Below, in pieces: positions 43,984 to 53,233 of a stretch of DNA of 64,000 nucleotides. This DNA is from Rhodococcus sp. KRD197 (GTDB taxonomy: Bacteria; Actinomycetota; Actinomycetes; Mycobacteriales; Mycobacteriaceae). The translations under genes and the position numbers were made by a program. The notes under the pieces are model-generated. The model did no database searches and had not been told where the DNA came from. It saw only the letters and a list, made by a program, of their open reading frames with translations. The stretch spans positions 359,771 to 423,770 of the forward strand of contig NZ_JABFAO010000004.1 of assembly GCF_017168235.1 (NCBI RefSeq), written 5' to 3'. The stretch's first letter is position 1; every line of letters begins with the position of its first letter.

Positions 43984-44592
43984 ATGGACACCGTGAGCGA
44001 CAGTGACATCGACGGCGTTATTACTCGGGTCCGCGCACATCTGATCGCCGAGATCGGGGACGAGCACCCGACCCCCTTCTCCGTCACGTTTCTCGGCTTG
44101 GAGTCTCTGGACGTGCTGACGTTCTTTCCCCGGCGCGACGAGTTCGTGCGGTTCGTCACCTTGGGTTGCTCCCGCCATCCGATGTCGGATCCCGGCGAGA
44201 TGATCGCCGACGCCACCCGCGGGCCGCGGGCCGAGTTGATGCTCGTCACGCGTGTGTTCGACGGCATCGACCAGTCATTTCTGCGGAACATCGCCAAACT
44301 GGCTGCCACTCCGTCGGTGGAGGGGGTGGTGCTTCAGCAGGACCTGCTGCTCGATCTGGGTGAGCCGCTGTGGGACGGAGCGCCGTTCACCGCGGTGCTG
44401 CTCGGTGCCGGCGAGCTCCCCGAGCTGCCGCTGCCGGAGCCGGCCGATCCGGTCCAGTTCTTCGAGGTCGTTCCCGTCACCGGCACCGAGGCAGCGTGGG
44501 TGCGGCTTCGAGGGGCGGATGCATTGCGTGAGGCGTGGGCCGAAGCGGGTATCGATATCCGCGATCCACAGCGCTCGGCAGTGAACCTCTAG
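43984..44592 (+). CDS. Suppressor-of-fused (SUFU) domain protein
   Basis: A 202-residue protein. Seen: ITRVRAHLIAEIGDEHPTPFSVTFLGLESLDVLTFFPR, then FVTLGCSRHPMSDPGE, RAELMLVTRV, and the second half EPLWDGAPFTAVLLGAGE, VQFFEVVPVTGTEAAWVRLRGADAL, which match the bacterial SUFU domain throughout. Start may be ATG 43984 or GTG 43990. SUFU proteins are often found as immunity proteins in polymorphic toxin systems, but no toxin gene is adjacent here. Its stop overlaps the corA stop within a CTAG. Confidence 0.8.
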   Translation: MDTVSDSDIDGVITRVRAHLIAEIGDEHPTPFSVTFLGLESLDVLTFFPRRDEFVRFVTLGCSRHPMSDPGEMIADATRGPRAELMLVTRVFDGIDQSFLRNIAKLAATPSVEGVVLQQDLLLDLGEPLWDGAPFTAVLLGAGELPELPLPEPADPVQFFEVVPVTGTEAAWVRLRGADALREAWAEAGIDIRDPQRSAVNL

Positions 44593-45674
44593 AGCCAGTT
44601 GTTGCGGCGGAAGGTCGCGAACAGTCCGGTGCACACGGTCGCGACGCCGCCGACGACGTAGTAGTACCCATATGTCCAGTGCAGTTCCGGCATGTTGTCG
44701 AAGTTCATGCCGTAGATTCCGGCGACCATCGTCGGTACGGCGGCAATGGCGACCCACGCCGAGATCTTGCGCATGTCCATGTTCTGCTGCATCGTCACCC
44801 GGGCCAGCGCGGCGTCGACGAGCGAGCTGAGCACCTCGTCGAATTCGGCCACGCGTTCGGCGACGGTGGTGTGGTGGTCCTGTACGTCGCGCAGGTAGCG
44901 GCGGACCGCCTTCGGGATCGGCGCGTCGGCGTGTACGAGCTGGGTCAGGGGTGTGGACAGGGGAGTGACGGAGCGACGGAGTTCGACGACCTCACGTTTG
45001 AGCATGTAGATGTTCTCGATCGGCACCCGATGATGCGGCGAGAACACTTCCTCTTCCATGGCGTCGACATCGCGCTCGATCGACGAGGTCACGGTCAGGT
45101 ACTCATCGACGACGTGGTCGGCGACGGCATGCAACACCGCCGACGGGCCCAGCGACAATCGCTCGGGGTTCTGCTCGAGCTGGCGCCGGACACCCGAGAG
45201 GCCCGAGTGCTCACCGTGGCGGACGGTGATGACGAAATCGTTGCCCAGGAAGAGCATGATCTCCCCGCTCTCGACGATCTCGTTGGCGGTGGTCACGGAC
45301 TCGTGCTCGACGTAGCTGACGGTTCGGAGGACGAGGAAGGTGACATCGTCGTAGCGCTCGAGCTTCGGACGCTGATGCGCGTGGACGGCGTCCTCGACCA
45401 TCAGCTCGTGCAGCCCGTAGCTCTCGGCGACGCCGTTCATCTGGCCCTCGTCGGGAGCGTGCAGGCCGAGCCAGACGAATCCTTCCCCGCGTCGACGGAC
45501 TTCTTCGATGGCGGCCGAGTGGGTGTACTTGCCGGGGAGCCGAACTCCGTCGACGTAGATTCCGCAGTCGACGATCGCTCGGGCAGTGGGAACTGCGATG
45601 CGAGGGCTGATCTGCGCTACGCGATTCGACGGCCGCAGCGACGACAGTGACGGCCTCGGTGGCATGGACGGCAC
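44589..45674 (-). CDS. corA: CorA-type Mg2+ transport protein
   Basis: A 361-residue divalent-cation channel. Seen: a long cytoplasmic domain (RPKLERYDDVTFLVLRTVSYVE, FLGNDFVITVRHGEHSGL, LHAVADHVVDEYLTVTSSIE), then MDMRKISAWVAIAAVPTMVAGIYGMNFDNMPEL with the GMN signature after TM1, and TM2 (YYYVVGGVATVCTGLFATF). The start is GTG 45674, preceded by GGGAGGAG; the open frame upstream reaches 45782 but is unsupported. Same gene follows the sug operon in mycobacteria (Rv1239c). Confidence 0.92.
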   Translation of the reverse strand: MPSMPPRPSLSSLRPSNRVAQISPRIAVPTARAIVDCGIYVDGVRLPGKYTHSAAIEEVRRRGEGFVWLGLHAPDEGQMNGVAESYGLHELMVEDAVHAHQRPKLERYDDVTFLVLRTVSYVEHESVTTANEIVESGEIMLFLGNDFVITVRHGEHSGLSGVRRQLEQNPERLSLGPSAVLHAVADHVVDEYLTVTSSIERDVDAMEEEVFSPHHRVPIENIYMLKREVVELRRSVTPLSTPLTQLVHADAPIPKAVRRYLRDVQDHHTTVAERVAEFDEVLSSLVDAALARVTMQQNMDMRKISAWVAIAAVPTMVAGIYGMNFDNMPELHWTYGYYYVVGGVATVCTGLFATFRRNNWL

Positions 45675-45774
45675 GATGCTCTCCTCCCGGTCGACAGCGC
45701 AACCGGCAATGTTACGCCAGCCGGACGAACACCTCGCGCGCGTCTGGCGGCGCTCGCCTGAGAGACTGACCGTC

Positions 45775-46638
45775 GTGCGCATCGACCTCCATACTCACTC
45801 GGCTGCGTCCGACGGCACCGATTCCCCGGCGGAGTTGGTGCGGGCAGCCGCCGAGAGCGGCCTCGACGTGGTGGCGCTGACCGACCACGACACCACCGCA
45901 GGGTGGGAGCAAGCGCTCGATGCCGCGCCGCGAGGACTGACAGTGGTGCGTGGCATGGAGATGTCCTGTGAGGGCCGCGGCGAGGACGGCTCGCCCGTGC
46001 CGGTGCATCTGTTGGCCTACCTTTTCGATCCCGAAGACAGCGCATTCGCGGAAGAACGTGCCCGTCTGCTTGCCGAGCGCACCGCCAGAATCCGTGCGAT
46101 GGCCGAGCGGATCGCCGTCGACTACCCGCAGTTCGATCCCGACGCGATCATGGCCGCGACAGGGACGGCGGCGGGGCGGCCCCACCTTGCGCGAGCACTG
46201 GTCGACATCGGCGTGGTGACGAGCATCGCGCAGGCTTTCGAGGGGCCGCTGTCGACGCGGAGCCCCTACTACGTCGACAAGGTGGACACCCCCATCGAAC
46301 GGGCCGTGGAGATGATCTCGGCGGCCGGCGGAGTGAGCGTCGTCGCGCATGTTCGGGCGCGGATGCGCGGACGCATCCTGGATCTGAATCAGGTGCGCGA
46401 ACTCGCAGGCCGGCGTCCCGACGGTTCCGCCGGGCTCGGTGGGCTCGAGGTGTTCCACGCCGACCACGCACCCGAGGACATCCGCCAGCTCGCCGAGCTG
46501 GCCGAGGAACTCGATCTCCTCGTCACCGGGTCCTCGGACTACCACGGCGACAACAAGACCCTCTCGCTCGGCGAACACACAACCGATGTCGAGCAGTACG
46601 AGCGACTGCTCGCGCAGTCGTCCGGGCTCACCGTATGA
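45775..46638 (+). CDS. PHP-domain phosphoesterase
   Basis: A 287-residue metal-dependent phosphoesterase. Seen: RIDLHTHSAASDGTDSPAELV (HxH), VVALTDHDTTAGWEQA (DHD), VRGMEMSCEG (metal Glu), VSVVAHVRAR (metal His), FHADHAPEDI and TGSSDYHGDNK (DYHG), a complete metal set. Substrates in the family include nucleoside 3',5'-bisphosphates (the trpH/YciV group) and short RNAs. GTG start at 45775. Its stop overlaps marC (ATGA), forming a three-gene unit with a small membrane protein. Confidence 0.87.
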   Translation: MRIDLHTHSAASDGTDSPAELVRAAAESGLDVVALTDHDTTAGWEQALDAAPRGLTVVRGMEMSCEGRGEDGSPVPVHLLAYLFDPEDSAFAEERARLLAERTARIRAMAERIAVDYPQFDPDAIMAATGTAAGRPHLARALVDIGVVTSIAQAFEGPLSTRSPYYVDKVDTPIERAVEMISAAGGVSVVAHVRARMRGRILDLNQVRELAGRRPDGSAGLGGLEVFHADHAPEDIRQLAELAEELDLLVTGSSDYHGDNKTLSLGEHTTDVEQYERLLAQSSGLTV

Positions 46639-47249
46639 ACTTCGATGTGACGCTGTACGTGACCGTGCTGGTTACGTTGTTCGTCATCATGGACCCGCCG
46701 GGCGCGATCCCGGTGTTCCTTTCGCTGGTCGGACGCAAGAGCAAAGAGGAGCGCAACCGGGCTGCGTGGCAGGCACCCGCGGTATCGCTGACCGTCATCA
46801 CCCTGTTCGCGATCGGCGGGCAGGCGATCCTGGGGTATCTGCACATCGGCATCCCCGCACTGCAAGGCGCGGGTGGTCTCCTGCTGCTGATCATCGCGCT
46901 GTCGCTGCTGACTGGGCGGGGCGCAGGCGGCAGCGCCGAGGGCGAGGACGTCAATGTTGCACTCGTGCCGCTGGGAACACCGCTCATGGCCGGACCGGGT
47001 GCAATCGCCGCCGTGATCGTCTACGTCAGCCAGGCCGACGGGCGCGCCGGATCACTGCTTGCGGTCGGAGCCGCCATCGTGACCATTCACCTGGTGCTCT
47101 TTCTCGTGCTCAGGTTCTCGACGGTGTTGATTCGGGTCCTGGGTCAGGGCGGAATCACACTGCTCGCCCGTATCGCCGGTCTACTGCTGGCTGCCATCGC
47201 AGTCCAGCTCATCGCCGATTCCGTCCGCGGATTCGTCACAGGAGGATGA
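46635..47249 (+). CDS. MarC-family integral membrane protein
   Basis: A 204-residue protein with six membrane segments. Seen: TLFVIMDPPGAIPVFLSLVGRK, the MarC hallmark, GLLLLIIALSLLTGRG, and ALVPLGTPLMAGPGAIAAVIVYV, another conserved block. Start ATG overlaps the PHP stop. Function of the family is unresolved; it is not a multiple antibiotic resistance determinant despite the name. Confidence 0.88.
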   Translation: MNFDVTLYVTVLVTLFVIMDPPGAIPVFLSLVGRKSKEERNRAAWQAPAVSLTVITLFAIGGQAILGYLHIGIPALQGAGGLLLLIIALSLLTGRGAGGSAEGEDVNVALVPLGTPLMAGPGAIAAVIVYVSQADGRAGSLLAVGAAIVTIHLVLFLVLRFSTVLIRVLGQGGITLLARIAGLLLAAIAVQLIADSVRGFVTGG

Positions 47250-47253
47250 CAGT

Positions 47254-47514
47254 GTGCTTCGAGGTCTGAGTGGAGCCGTCACGGCTGGACTCGTCGTGCT
47301 GGCGTTGGTCGTGGCGGGTGCCCAGTACTTGGGCATCCAGCGGGATTTTCCGGGACCTGGAGCGGTGTCGGTGACAGCCCACATCGTCGCCGCGCTCGCC
47401 GCGCTCGTGGTTCAGCATTTTGCGGATCACCGTCGCCGAGTGGCGTCGGTGTCGGCTTCCCTGCTGGTGTTCGTCATCGCCGGTGCCGTCCTGTGGACAC
47501 AGTGGTGGGGGTAG
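47254..47514 (+). CDS. Small membrane protein after marC, unknown
   Basis: An 86-residue protein with three hydrophobic helices (GAVTAGLVVLALVVAGAQYLG, VTAHIVAALAALVVQHFA, SASLLVFVIAGAVLWTQWW). GTG start at 47254 lies behind a GGAGG (47241-47245), four bases after marC ends, so it is the third gene of that operon. No family recognised, but the even hydrophobic pattern and codon use like the neighbours support a real gene. Confidence 0.65.
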   Translation: MLRGLSGAVTAGLVVLALVVAGAQYLGIQRDFPGPGAVSVTAHIVAALAALVVQHFADHRRRVASVSASLLVFVIAGAVLWTQWWG

Positions 47515-47755
47515 AACCGGCGTTTGCCAACGCCCGCGCCGCGGTGGCACACTTGATCGACTTCAAGCGTCCGGCGCCACAGCGTCACGCTCGACTGTGA
47601 CGGCTCACCCGCCTCCCGTCATCCGGTCTTTCGGCCGAAGCAGCCACTAAGGGCGCTCGTCGAAACATCATCTTTTCTTGTTTCACCTGCCGCTCTTTGG
47701 TCGCCTCTGGGTTCAGTGGTACCGGCCGGGTGAATTGTGACCTAGGAGTTATACC

Positions 47756-48952
47756 GTGACGATTGTGACCGAAACGAGCAGCACCACCGCCGACCTGTCC
47801 GCCATCACCGACGAGGAGATCTTCCTCGGCCACGTCGGTGGCAAGCTCTCCGTCGAGCTCACCGCACCGCTCGAGACTCAGCGTGACCTGTCGATTGCCT
47901 ACACACCGGGCGTCGCGCAGGTCAGTCGGGCCATCGCACAGGACGCCTCGCTTGCCAAGCAGTACACGTGGACCGATCGGCTCGTCGCCGTCATCTCCGA
48001 CGGCTCTGCCGTCCTCGGACTCGGCGACATCGGCCCGCGCGCCTCGCTGCCGGTGATGGAAGGCAAGGCGGCACTGTTCAAGAAATTCGCTGGACTCAAC
48101 TCCATCCCGATCGTCCTCGAGACGCACGACGTGGACGAGATCGTCGAGACCATCGTGCGGTTGCGTCACAGCTTCGGTGCGGTCAATCTCGAGGACATCT
48201 CGGCGCCCCGATGCTTCGAGATCGAAAAGCGAGTCATCGAAGCTCTCGACTGCCCGGTCATGCACGACGACCAACACGGCACGGCCATCGTCGTCCTCGC
48301 TGCACTCAACGGTGCGGCGAAGGTTCAGGGCCGCAGCACCTCGGATTTGAAGGTCGTCATCTCCGGGGCCGGCGCCGCAGGCGTCGCGTGTGCGAACATC
48401 CTTCTCGCGGCCGGGACAGCGGACGTCGTCCTGCTCGACTCGAAGGGCATCGTCTCTGCCGATCGCACCGACCTGAACAGCGTGAAGGTCGAGCTCGCGG
48501 GTCGCACCAATCCGCGCGGACTCTCCGGCGGCGCCGCAGAGGCACTGTCCGGAGCCGACGTCTTCCTCGGTGTGTCGGCCGGCCAGATCGCCGAGAGCTA
48601 CATCGCCTCGATGGCCCCCGAGTCCATCGTCTTCGCATTGTCCAATCCGGACCCGGAAATTCACCCGGAGCGCGCAGCGCAGTATGCGTCGATCGTGGCC
48701 ACGGGCCGCAGCGACTTCCCGAATCAGATCAACAATGTGCTCGCCTTCCCGGGCGTGTTCAAGGGCGCACTCGACGCCGGAGCACGCCGCATCACCGAAG
48801 GCATGAAACTCGCCGCTGCCGAGGCAATCCTCTCGGTTCTCGGCGACGAGCTGGCTGCGGACAAGATCGTGCCGAGCCCGCTCGACCCTCGCGTCGCCCC
48901 GGCCGTTGCGGACGCAGTTGCGGCAGCAGCGCGAGCCGAGGGCGTCGCGTAG
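47756..48952 (+). CDS. Malic enzyme (oxaloacetate-decarboxylating malate dehydrogenase)
   Basis: A 398-residue short-form malic enzyme producing pyruvate and CO2 with NAD(P)H. Seen: [36 protein letters not shown], the metal/substrate [34 protein letters not shown], the Rossmann [17 protein letters not shown] and [30 protein letters not shown] 47756 is preceded by an AGGAG. No phosphotransacetylase-like tail (longer MaeB), so it resembles C. glutamicum MalE in size. A terminator follows. Confidence 0.92.
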   Translation: MTIVTETSSTTADLSAITDEEIFLGHVGGKLSVELTAPLETQRDLSIAYTPGVAQVSRAIAQDASLAKQYTWTDRLVAVISDGSAVLGLGDIGPRASLPVMEGKAALFKKFAGLNSIPIVLETHDVDEIVETIVRLRHSFGAVNLEDISAPRCFEIEKRVIEALDCPVMHDDQHGTAIVVLAALNGAAKVQGRSTSDLKVVISGAGAAGVACANILLAAGTADVVLLDSKGIVSADRTDLNSVKVELAGRTNPRGLSGGAAEALSGADVFLGVSAGQIAESYIASMAPESIVFALSNPDPEIHPERAAQYASIVATGRSDFPNQINNVLAFPGVFKGALDAGARRITEGMKLAAAEAILSVLGDELAADKIVPSPLDPRVAPAVADAVAAAARAEGVA

Positions 48953-48968
48953 GAACAGGTAGGAAACA

Positions 48969-49008
48969 GCACCCCGAATCGCCCCTATCCGGGTGCGATT
49001 CGGGGTGC
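48969..49008 (+). terminator. Terminator after the malic enzyme gene
   Basis: Arms GCACCCCGAATCGC (48969-48982) and GCGATTCGGGGTGC (48995-49008) form a perfect 14-base stem with a 12-base loop. There is only a weak T run behind it. It separates malic enzyme from the lipoprotein gene, which begins 20 bases later. Confidence 0.75.
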
Positions 49009-49027
49009 CTTGCGGAATGGAGAGTGT

Positions 49028-49909
49028 GTGTTCGCCTCGCGTTGCAGGACGCTCGCCGGTCTAGCACTCGTGGCGACGGCACTGGCAGGATGCGGCGCCG
49101 AGGTGAACGAGCGAGCAACGGTGGTCGTCGGCTCCGGTGATGATGTGCGCGGAGAACTGCTCGCGCACATCTATGCCGGCGCCGTTCGGTCGGCCGGCGT
49201 CGATGTCGAGGTGACGCCCAACCTGGGCGACCGCGCTGAGTATCTCGGTGCACTCGACGCCGGTGTGCTCGCACTCGTTCCAGATGTGACCGGTGAGCTC
49301 CTGGCCACGTTCGACTCGCTGTCCCGCGCCACCGAGGCCGAGGATGTCTTCGTCGACCTGAACCGGTCGCTTCCCGAGGGCCTTGCCGTGGGTGATTACG
49401 CACTCGCCGAGGACCGGACGACGATAGCGGTGGCGTCTGCGGGGGAGTTCGCGTCCGCGACGTCTCTCAGCGATGTCGCAGGAGACTGCGGAAACATCGT
49501 CCTCGGAACCGTCGACGATGTTTCGGCGCCGGATCCGGTCGACGTGGCCGCTCGCCTGGCAACCGGATACGGCTGTGAGGTCGAGGAATTCATGGTCTAC
49601 CCGGACGCCCGAGCGGCAGTGGATGCGGTGGAGTCCGGTGCGGTGGGTGTGTTGGCCGTGCGGACCGCCTCGTTCGGACCGCTGCTGTCGGATCTGACGA
49701 CCCTCGAAGACGACGAGTCGGTGTTCACCGCGCAGAACGTCGTACCGCTCCTGCGCGACGGCGCGCTGGGCGATGATGCCGTTTCCGCCCTCAGCGTGGT
49801 GGCGGGTGAACTGACGACAGCGGACCTCGCCGATATGATCGACGAGGTCCGCGGTGGTTCCGACTCAGGAGATGTCGCTGCGCGTTGGCTCGGCGACCGC
49901 ACTCTGTGA
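49028..49909 (+). CDS. OpuAC/ProX-type quaternary-amine-binding lipoprotein (orphan)
   Basis: A 293-residue lipoprotein. Seen: signal SRCRTLAGLALVATALAGC with lipobox LAGC (Cys22), then the OpuAC-type fold (VVVGSGDDVRGELLAHIYAGAVRSAGVDVEVTPNLGDRAEYLGALDAG, FTAQNVVPLL near the C-terminus). Known relatives bind glycine betaine, choline or carnitine for OpuA/ProU importers, but no permease or ATPase gene is adjacent. Start GTG 49028 is favoured because it gives a compact signal peptide; TTG 49010 is possible. Its last 45 bases overlap the convergent esterase gene. Confidence 0.82.
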   Translation: MFASRCRTLAGLALVATALAGCGAEVNERATVVVGSGDDVRGELLAHIYAGAVRSAGVDVEVTPNLGDRAEYLGALDAGVLALVPDVTGELLATFDSLSRATEAEDVFVDLNRSLPEGLAVGDYALAEDRTTIAVASAGEFASATSLSDVAGDCGNIVLGTVDDVSAPDPVDVAARLATGYGCEVEEFMVYPDARAAVDAVESGAVGVLAVRTASFGPLLSDLTTLEDDESVFTAQNVVPLLRDGALGDDAVSALSVVAGELTTADLADMIDEVRGGSDSGDVAARWLGDRTL

Positions 49910-50803
49910 GCTCGTGAGACGCTGAGCGAGAAAGGCGCCCATGTGCCGCACCGCATCGGCTGCTTCACGCAGGATCGATGCCTGCAGATGTGCGACGTGC
50001 CAAAGCTTTTCGTACTCGACGTATTCGAGTTCGACCCCGGAGGCAAGCAGCTTGTCCCGGAAGGTCACGATCTGTGAGTACAGCACCTCGGCTGTGCCCA
50101 CATGCATCACGATCGGTGGTAGACCGGTGAGATCTCCCAGCAATGGCGCGTAGCCCTGATCCAGTGGATCGCCATCACCGAGGTAGGCCTCGGCGGCACT
50201 GTAGGACCACGCCGTGTTGACGACGATATCCCGCGAGATCACTGCATCGCGTGCGCCCGGATCCACCCATGGGGAGATCAGTGCGAGCGCGGCCGGCGTC
50301 ACTCCGTCGTCGACCAGGTGGCGTGCCGTCGCGACGCTCAGGCCGCCGCCGGCCGAGTCGCCGGCGATCGCGATGCGATCGGCGGTGTACCCGTGCGACT
50401 TGACGAGTTCACGGAATGCGGCGACGGCATCGCCCAGCCCCGCCGGGTACGGGTTTTCCGGGGCGAGCCGGTAGTCGAGAACGTAAACGGCGCTGGATGA
50501 TTCGCGTGCCAGATGGGCCGCCAGTGATCGGTGGGTGGCGATGGAACCGATCGTGAAGGCGCCGCCGTGTAAGTACAGCACCGCAGTGGACCGCTCGGTC
50601 GCGCCGACGGTGATGCGCTCAGCAGGTCGGCCGGCCAATGTCAGCTTCTGGCTGACGGCGCCGTCGGGCATGAACTGCAGTGGCGCCGCCAGATCGAGAA
50701 TCCGGCGTTGAACCGTTGTGGGCAGCGCGGCCCACAGGGCGAACCGATAGAACGGCTTGAGTGCGGCTTCCACGATCGGAAGCGGGAGGTAGATGCTTTT
50801 CAT
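49865..50803 (-). CDS. Alpha/beta hydrolase, HSL-family esterase (LipR-like)
   Basis: A 312-residue carboxylesterase. Seen: oxyanion motif HGGAF (His79), nucleophile GDSAGGG (Ser150), LDYRLAPENPYPA, acidic region VGTAEVLYSQ (Glu239) and catalytic His in KLWHVAH (His269). This resembles the lipR gene of the mymA operon in M. tuberculosis, where a BVMO, a SDR and an esterase occur together, the same order as here. Third gene of a monooxygenase-SDR-esterase operon. Antisense tail over the lipoprotein gene noted separately. Confidence 0.85.
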   Translation of the reverse strand: MKSIYLPLPIVEAALKPFYRFALWAALPTTVQRRILDLAAPLQFMPDGAVSQKLTLAGRPAERITVGATERSTAVLYLHGGAFTIGSIATHRSLAAHLARESSSAVYVLDYRLAPENPYPAGLGDAVAAFRELVKSHGYTADRIAIAGDSAGGGLSVATARHLVDDGVTPAALALISPWVDPGARDAVISRDIVVNTAWSYSAAEAYLGDGDPLDQGYAPLLGDLTGLPPIVMHVGTAEVLYSQIVTFRDKLLASGVELEYVEYEKLWHVAHLQASILREAADAVRHMGAFLAQRLTSSQSAVAEPTRSDIS

Positions 50804-50806
50804 GGC

Positions 50807-51652
50807 CTACTTCTTCCGCGGCATGACTCGATCTGCGATGGTCGCGACGACCCGTTGGTATTTCGACCCCGTCAGACGCTGAAGCAGGTCGAGAGCCACG
50901 GCGTCCGAACCGATCAACACGCGGCCCTTGCCCTTCTCGACCCCCTTGAGGATGACCTTGGCGGCCTGATCCGGTGTCGTCTTGGCGAGCTTGGCGTCGA
51001 AGAACTTGGCGACCGATTGCTGGTCGTAGTTCTCGGCAACGGTCGCGTTGCGGGCGATGGCGGTCTTGATGCCGCCGGGATGTACGACGGTCATCTTGAC
51101 CGGTGCCTTGGAGATCAGCAGTTCCATGCGCAGTGCCTCGCTGAAGCCGCGAACCGCGAACTTCGCTGCGTTGTAGGCGGCCTGCGAGGGCATCGCGAGG
51201 ATGCCGAAGAGGCTCGAGATGTTGACGATGTGACCGTCGCCGGATTCCTGGAGGTGAGGCAGGAATGCCTTGGTGCCGTTGACCACTCCCCAGAAGTCGA
51301 CGTCGATGATCTTCTCGATGTCCTTGAACGACGTGGCTTCGACGTCCCCGTGGTACGCGATTCCCGCGTTGTTGTAGATCTGGTTGACCTTGCCGAAACG
51401 TGCCTTGACCGTCTCGGCGTAGTCGAGGACGGTCTCGCGCTGAGCGACGTCGAGGAACTGTGATTCGACCTCCGCGCCGAGGGCCTGCGCCTGACGCACG
51501 GTCTCGGCGAGTCCGTTGACGTCGACATCGGACAGGGCGAGCTTCGCTCCACGCTCGGCCAGGTTCACCGCGAGCGCTCGACCGATGCCCGAGCCGGCGC
51601 CGGTGATGACGGCGACCTTGCCTGAAAATGCGTTTGATGCCTTCGATGTCAC
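50807..51652 (-). CDS. Short-chain dehydrogenase/reductase (SadH-like)
   Basis: A 281-residue SDR. Seen: cofactor loop VAVITGAGSGIGRAL, acidic pocket LSDVDVNGLAE (prefers NAD by the Asp after beta-2), NNAGIAYHG, catalytic Ser in NISSLFG, and Tyr/Lys in YNAAKFAV. Middle gene of the mymA-like operon; its ATG overlaps the stop of the monooxygenase gene by four bases and it ends three bases before the esterase gene. It may reduce or oxidise a ketone/alcohol in front of or behind the monooxygenase. Confidence 0.88.
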   Translation of the reverse strand: MTSKASNAFSGKVAVITGAGSGIGRALAVNLAERGAKLALSDVDVNGLAETVRQAQALGAEVESQFLDVAQRETVLDYAETVKARFGKVNQIYNNAGIAYHGDVEATSFKDIEKIIDVDFWGVVNGTKAFLPHLQESGDGHIVNISSLFGILAMPSQAAYNAAKFAVRGFSEALRMELLISKAPVKMTVVHPGGIKTAIARNATVAENYDQQSVAKFFDAKLAKTTPDQAAKVILKGVEKGKGRVLIGSDAVALDLLQRLTGSKYQRVVATIADRVMPRKK

Positions 51653-53214
51653 TTGGCCACTACCTTGCTGTTGGAGTCGGCATTTGCTGAGTTGAGGCTG
51701 CTCGAGAGATCGGACGCAGCGACGCTACGGTACGCCGCGAGGTCGAACTTCTTGGTCATATTTCGGAATCGGAACGTGAAGTCCGGCCACAGTGTGGTGT
51801 TGTTGCCGTGCTTGTCGAGGTACCAGCTGGCGCAGCCGCCGTTCATCCAGACGCTGTTCGCCATCCGATCCTGGAGGTCGGCGTTGTAGTCGTCCTGCAC
51901 GTCCTTGCGAACCTCGATGACACCGATGTCGTGCTTGTCGATGGTGTCGAGTGCGTCGATGACGTAGTTGAGCTGTGACTCGATCATGAAGACCATGGAT
52001 GTGTGGCCGAGGCCCGTGTTGGGGCCGACCAGGAAGAACATGTTGGGGAAGTTCGCGACCGCGGCGCCCTTGTAGCCCTGCTGTCCCTCCTCGTCGAAGA
52101 CCTGCGCGAGAGTCTTTCCCTCCCTGCCGAAAATGCCCTGGTACGCGGGGGAGTCGGTGACGTGGAAGCCGGTGGCGACTACGAGCGAATCGATCTCGCG
52201 TTCGGTGCCATCGGCGCTCACGATCGAGTGTGCCTTGATCTCGGCGATGCCGTCGGTCACGAGCTCGACATCCGGACGATCCAGCGCGGGGTAGTAGGCG
52301 TTGGAGATGAGCATGCGCTTGCAGCCGATCCGGAAGTTCGGCGTGACCTTCTTGCGAAGCGCCTTGTCCTTGATGCCGGTGCTGATCTGTCTGCGAGCCA
52401 TGATCTCGAGAGCTTTCATGAGCTTCGGGTTCTTGGCGAGACCGACGACCTGGGTCTCGCGCGCCAAGTAGATCGCACTGCGTGAGAGGCGCTGGAATCC
52501 GGGGATGTACTTGAACGCGAGCTTCTCGATGCTGGTGTACTCGCGGTCGAAGCGGGGCAGGATCCACGGTGCGGTGCGTTGATAGACGTCGAGGTGCTGC
52601 ACCTCGTCCGCGATGGTGGGTACGATCTGGATCGCCGAGGCGCCCGTGCCGATGACGGCGACGCGCTTGTCCTTCAGTGACACGTCGTGGTTCCACTGCG
52701 CGGAGTGGAAGACGTCGCCCTGGAAGCTCTCGATGCCCTTGATGGGCGGCAGGTTGGGCTCGCAGAGTGCGCCGACTGCGGTGACGACGATCTTGGCGGT
52801 GTACGTGCCGGTGCTGGCCACGATGTCCCAGCGGTGGGTGTCCTCGTTCCAAGTCGCCGAGGTGACGTCGGAGTTGAACACGTGCTTGTCCATCACCTTG
52901 TACTTGCGGGCGACCGAGGCGATGTACTTCTGAATCTCGGGCTGCGTGGAGAACGACCGTGTCCAGTCGGGGTTGAGCGCGAACGAGTACGAGTACAGGT
53001 GCGAGGGGACGTCGCAGGCCGCACCCGGGTACGTGTTGTCACGCCACGTGCCGCCGACGTCACTGCCGCGCTCGAGCACCAGGAAGTTGGTCTTGCCCTG
53101 CTGGGTCAGCTTGATCGCGGCGCCCAGTCCGGCGAAACCGCTGCCGATGATGATGGTGTCGACCTGTCGCGGTGCTGTCACGCGCTCCGGAGTATCTGTT
53201 ACGGAAAGACTCAT
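51649..53214 (-). CDS. Flavin-containing (type I Baeyer-Villiger) monooxygenase
   Basis: A 521-residue FAD/NADPH monooxygenase. Seen: FAD loop IIIGSGFAGLGAAI (about 22-33), the BVMO fingerprint F164QGDVFHSAQW174 (FxGxxxHxxxW), NADPH loop VAVIGTGASAIQIV (about 185-198) and the ATG-like VVATGFHVTDS. These identify a BVMO (ketone to ester) rather than a plain FMO. First gene of a monooxygenase-SDR-esterase operon, as in the mymA cluster. Starts 20 bases from a TetR operator, the other side of which carries a TetR gene. Confidence 0.9.
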   Translation of the reverse strand: MSLSVTDTPERVTAPRQVDTIIIGSGFAGLGAAIKLTQQGKTNFLVLERGSDVGGTWRDNTYPGAACDVPSHLYSYSFALNPDWTRSFSTQPEIQKYIASVARKYKVMDKHVFNSDVTSATWNEDTHRWDIVASTGTYTAKIVVTAVGALCEPNLPPIKGIESFQGDVFHSAQWNHDVSLKDKRVAVIGTGASAIQIVPTIADEVQHLDVYQRTAPWILPRFDREYTSIEKLAFKYIPGFQRLSRSAIYLARETQVVGLAKNPKLMKALEIMARRQISTGIKDKALRKKVTPNFRIGCKRMLISNAYYPALDRPDVELVTDGIAEIKAHSIVSADGTEREIDSLVVATGFHVTDSPAYQGIFGREGKTLAQVFDEEGQQGYKGAAVANFPNMFFLVGPNTGLGHTSMVFMIESQLNYVIDALDTIDKHDIGVIEVRKDVQDDYNADLQDRMANSVWMNGGCASWYLDKHGNNTTLWPDFTFRFRNMTKKFDLAAYRSVAASDLSSSLNSANADSNSKVVAK

Positions 53215-53233
53215 GTAGATGAGAGTAGGAGCT

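Noticed and set aside
47515..47755. Gap of about 240 bases before the malic enzyme gene
   Set aside because: Scanned for riboswitch, terminator or small ORF; an A/T-richer stretch near 47660-47700 may hold a promoter, but no motif is convincing.
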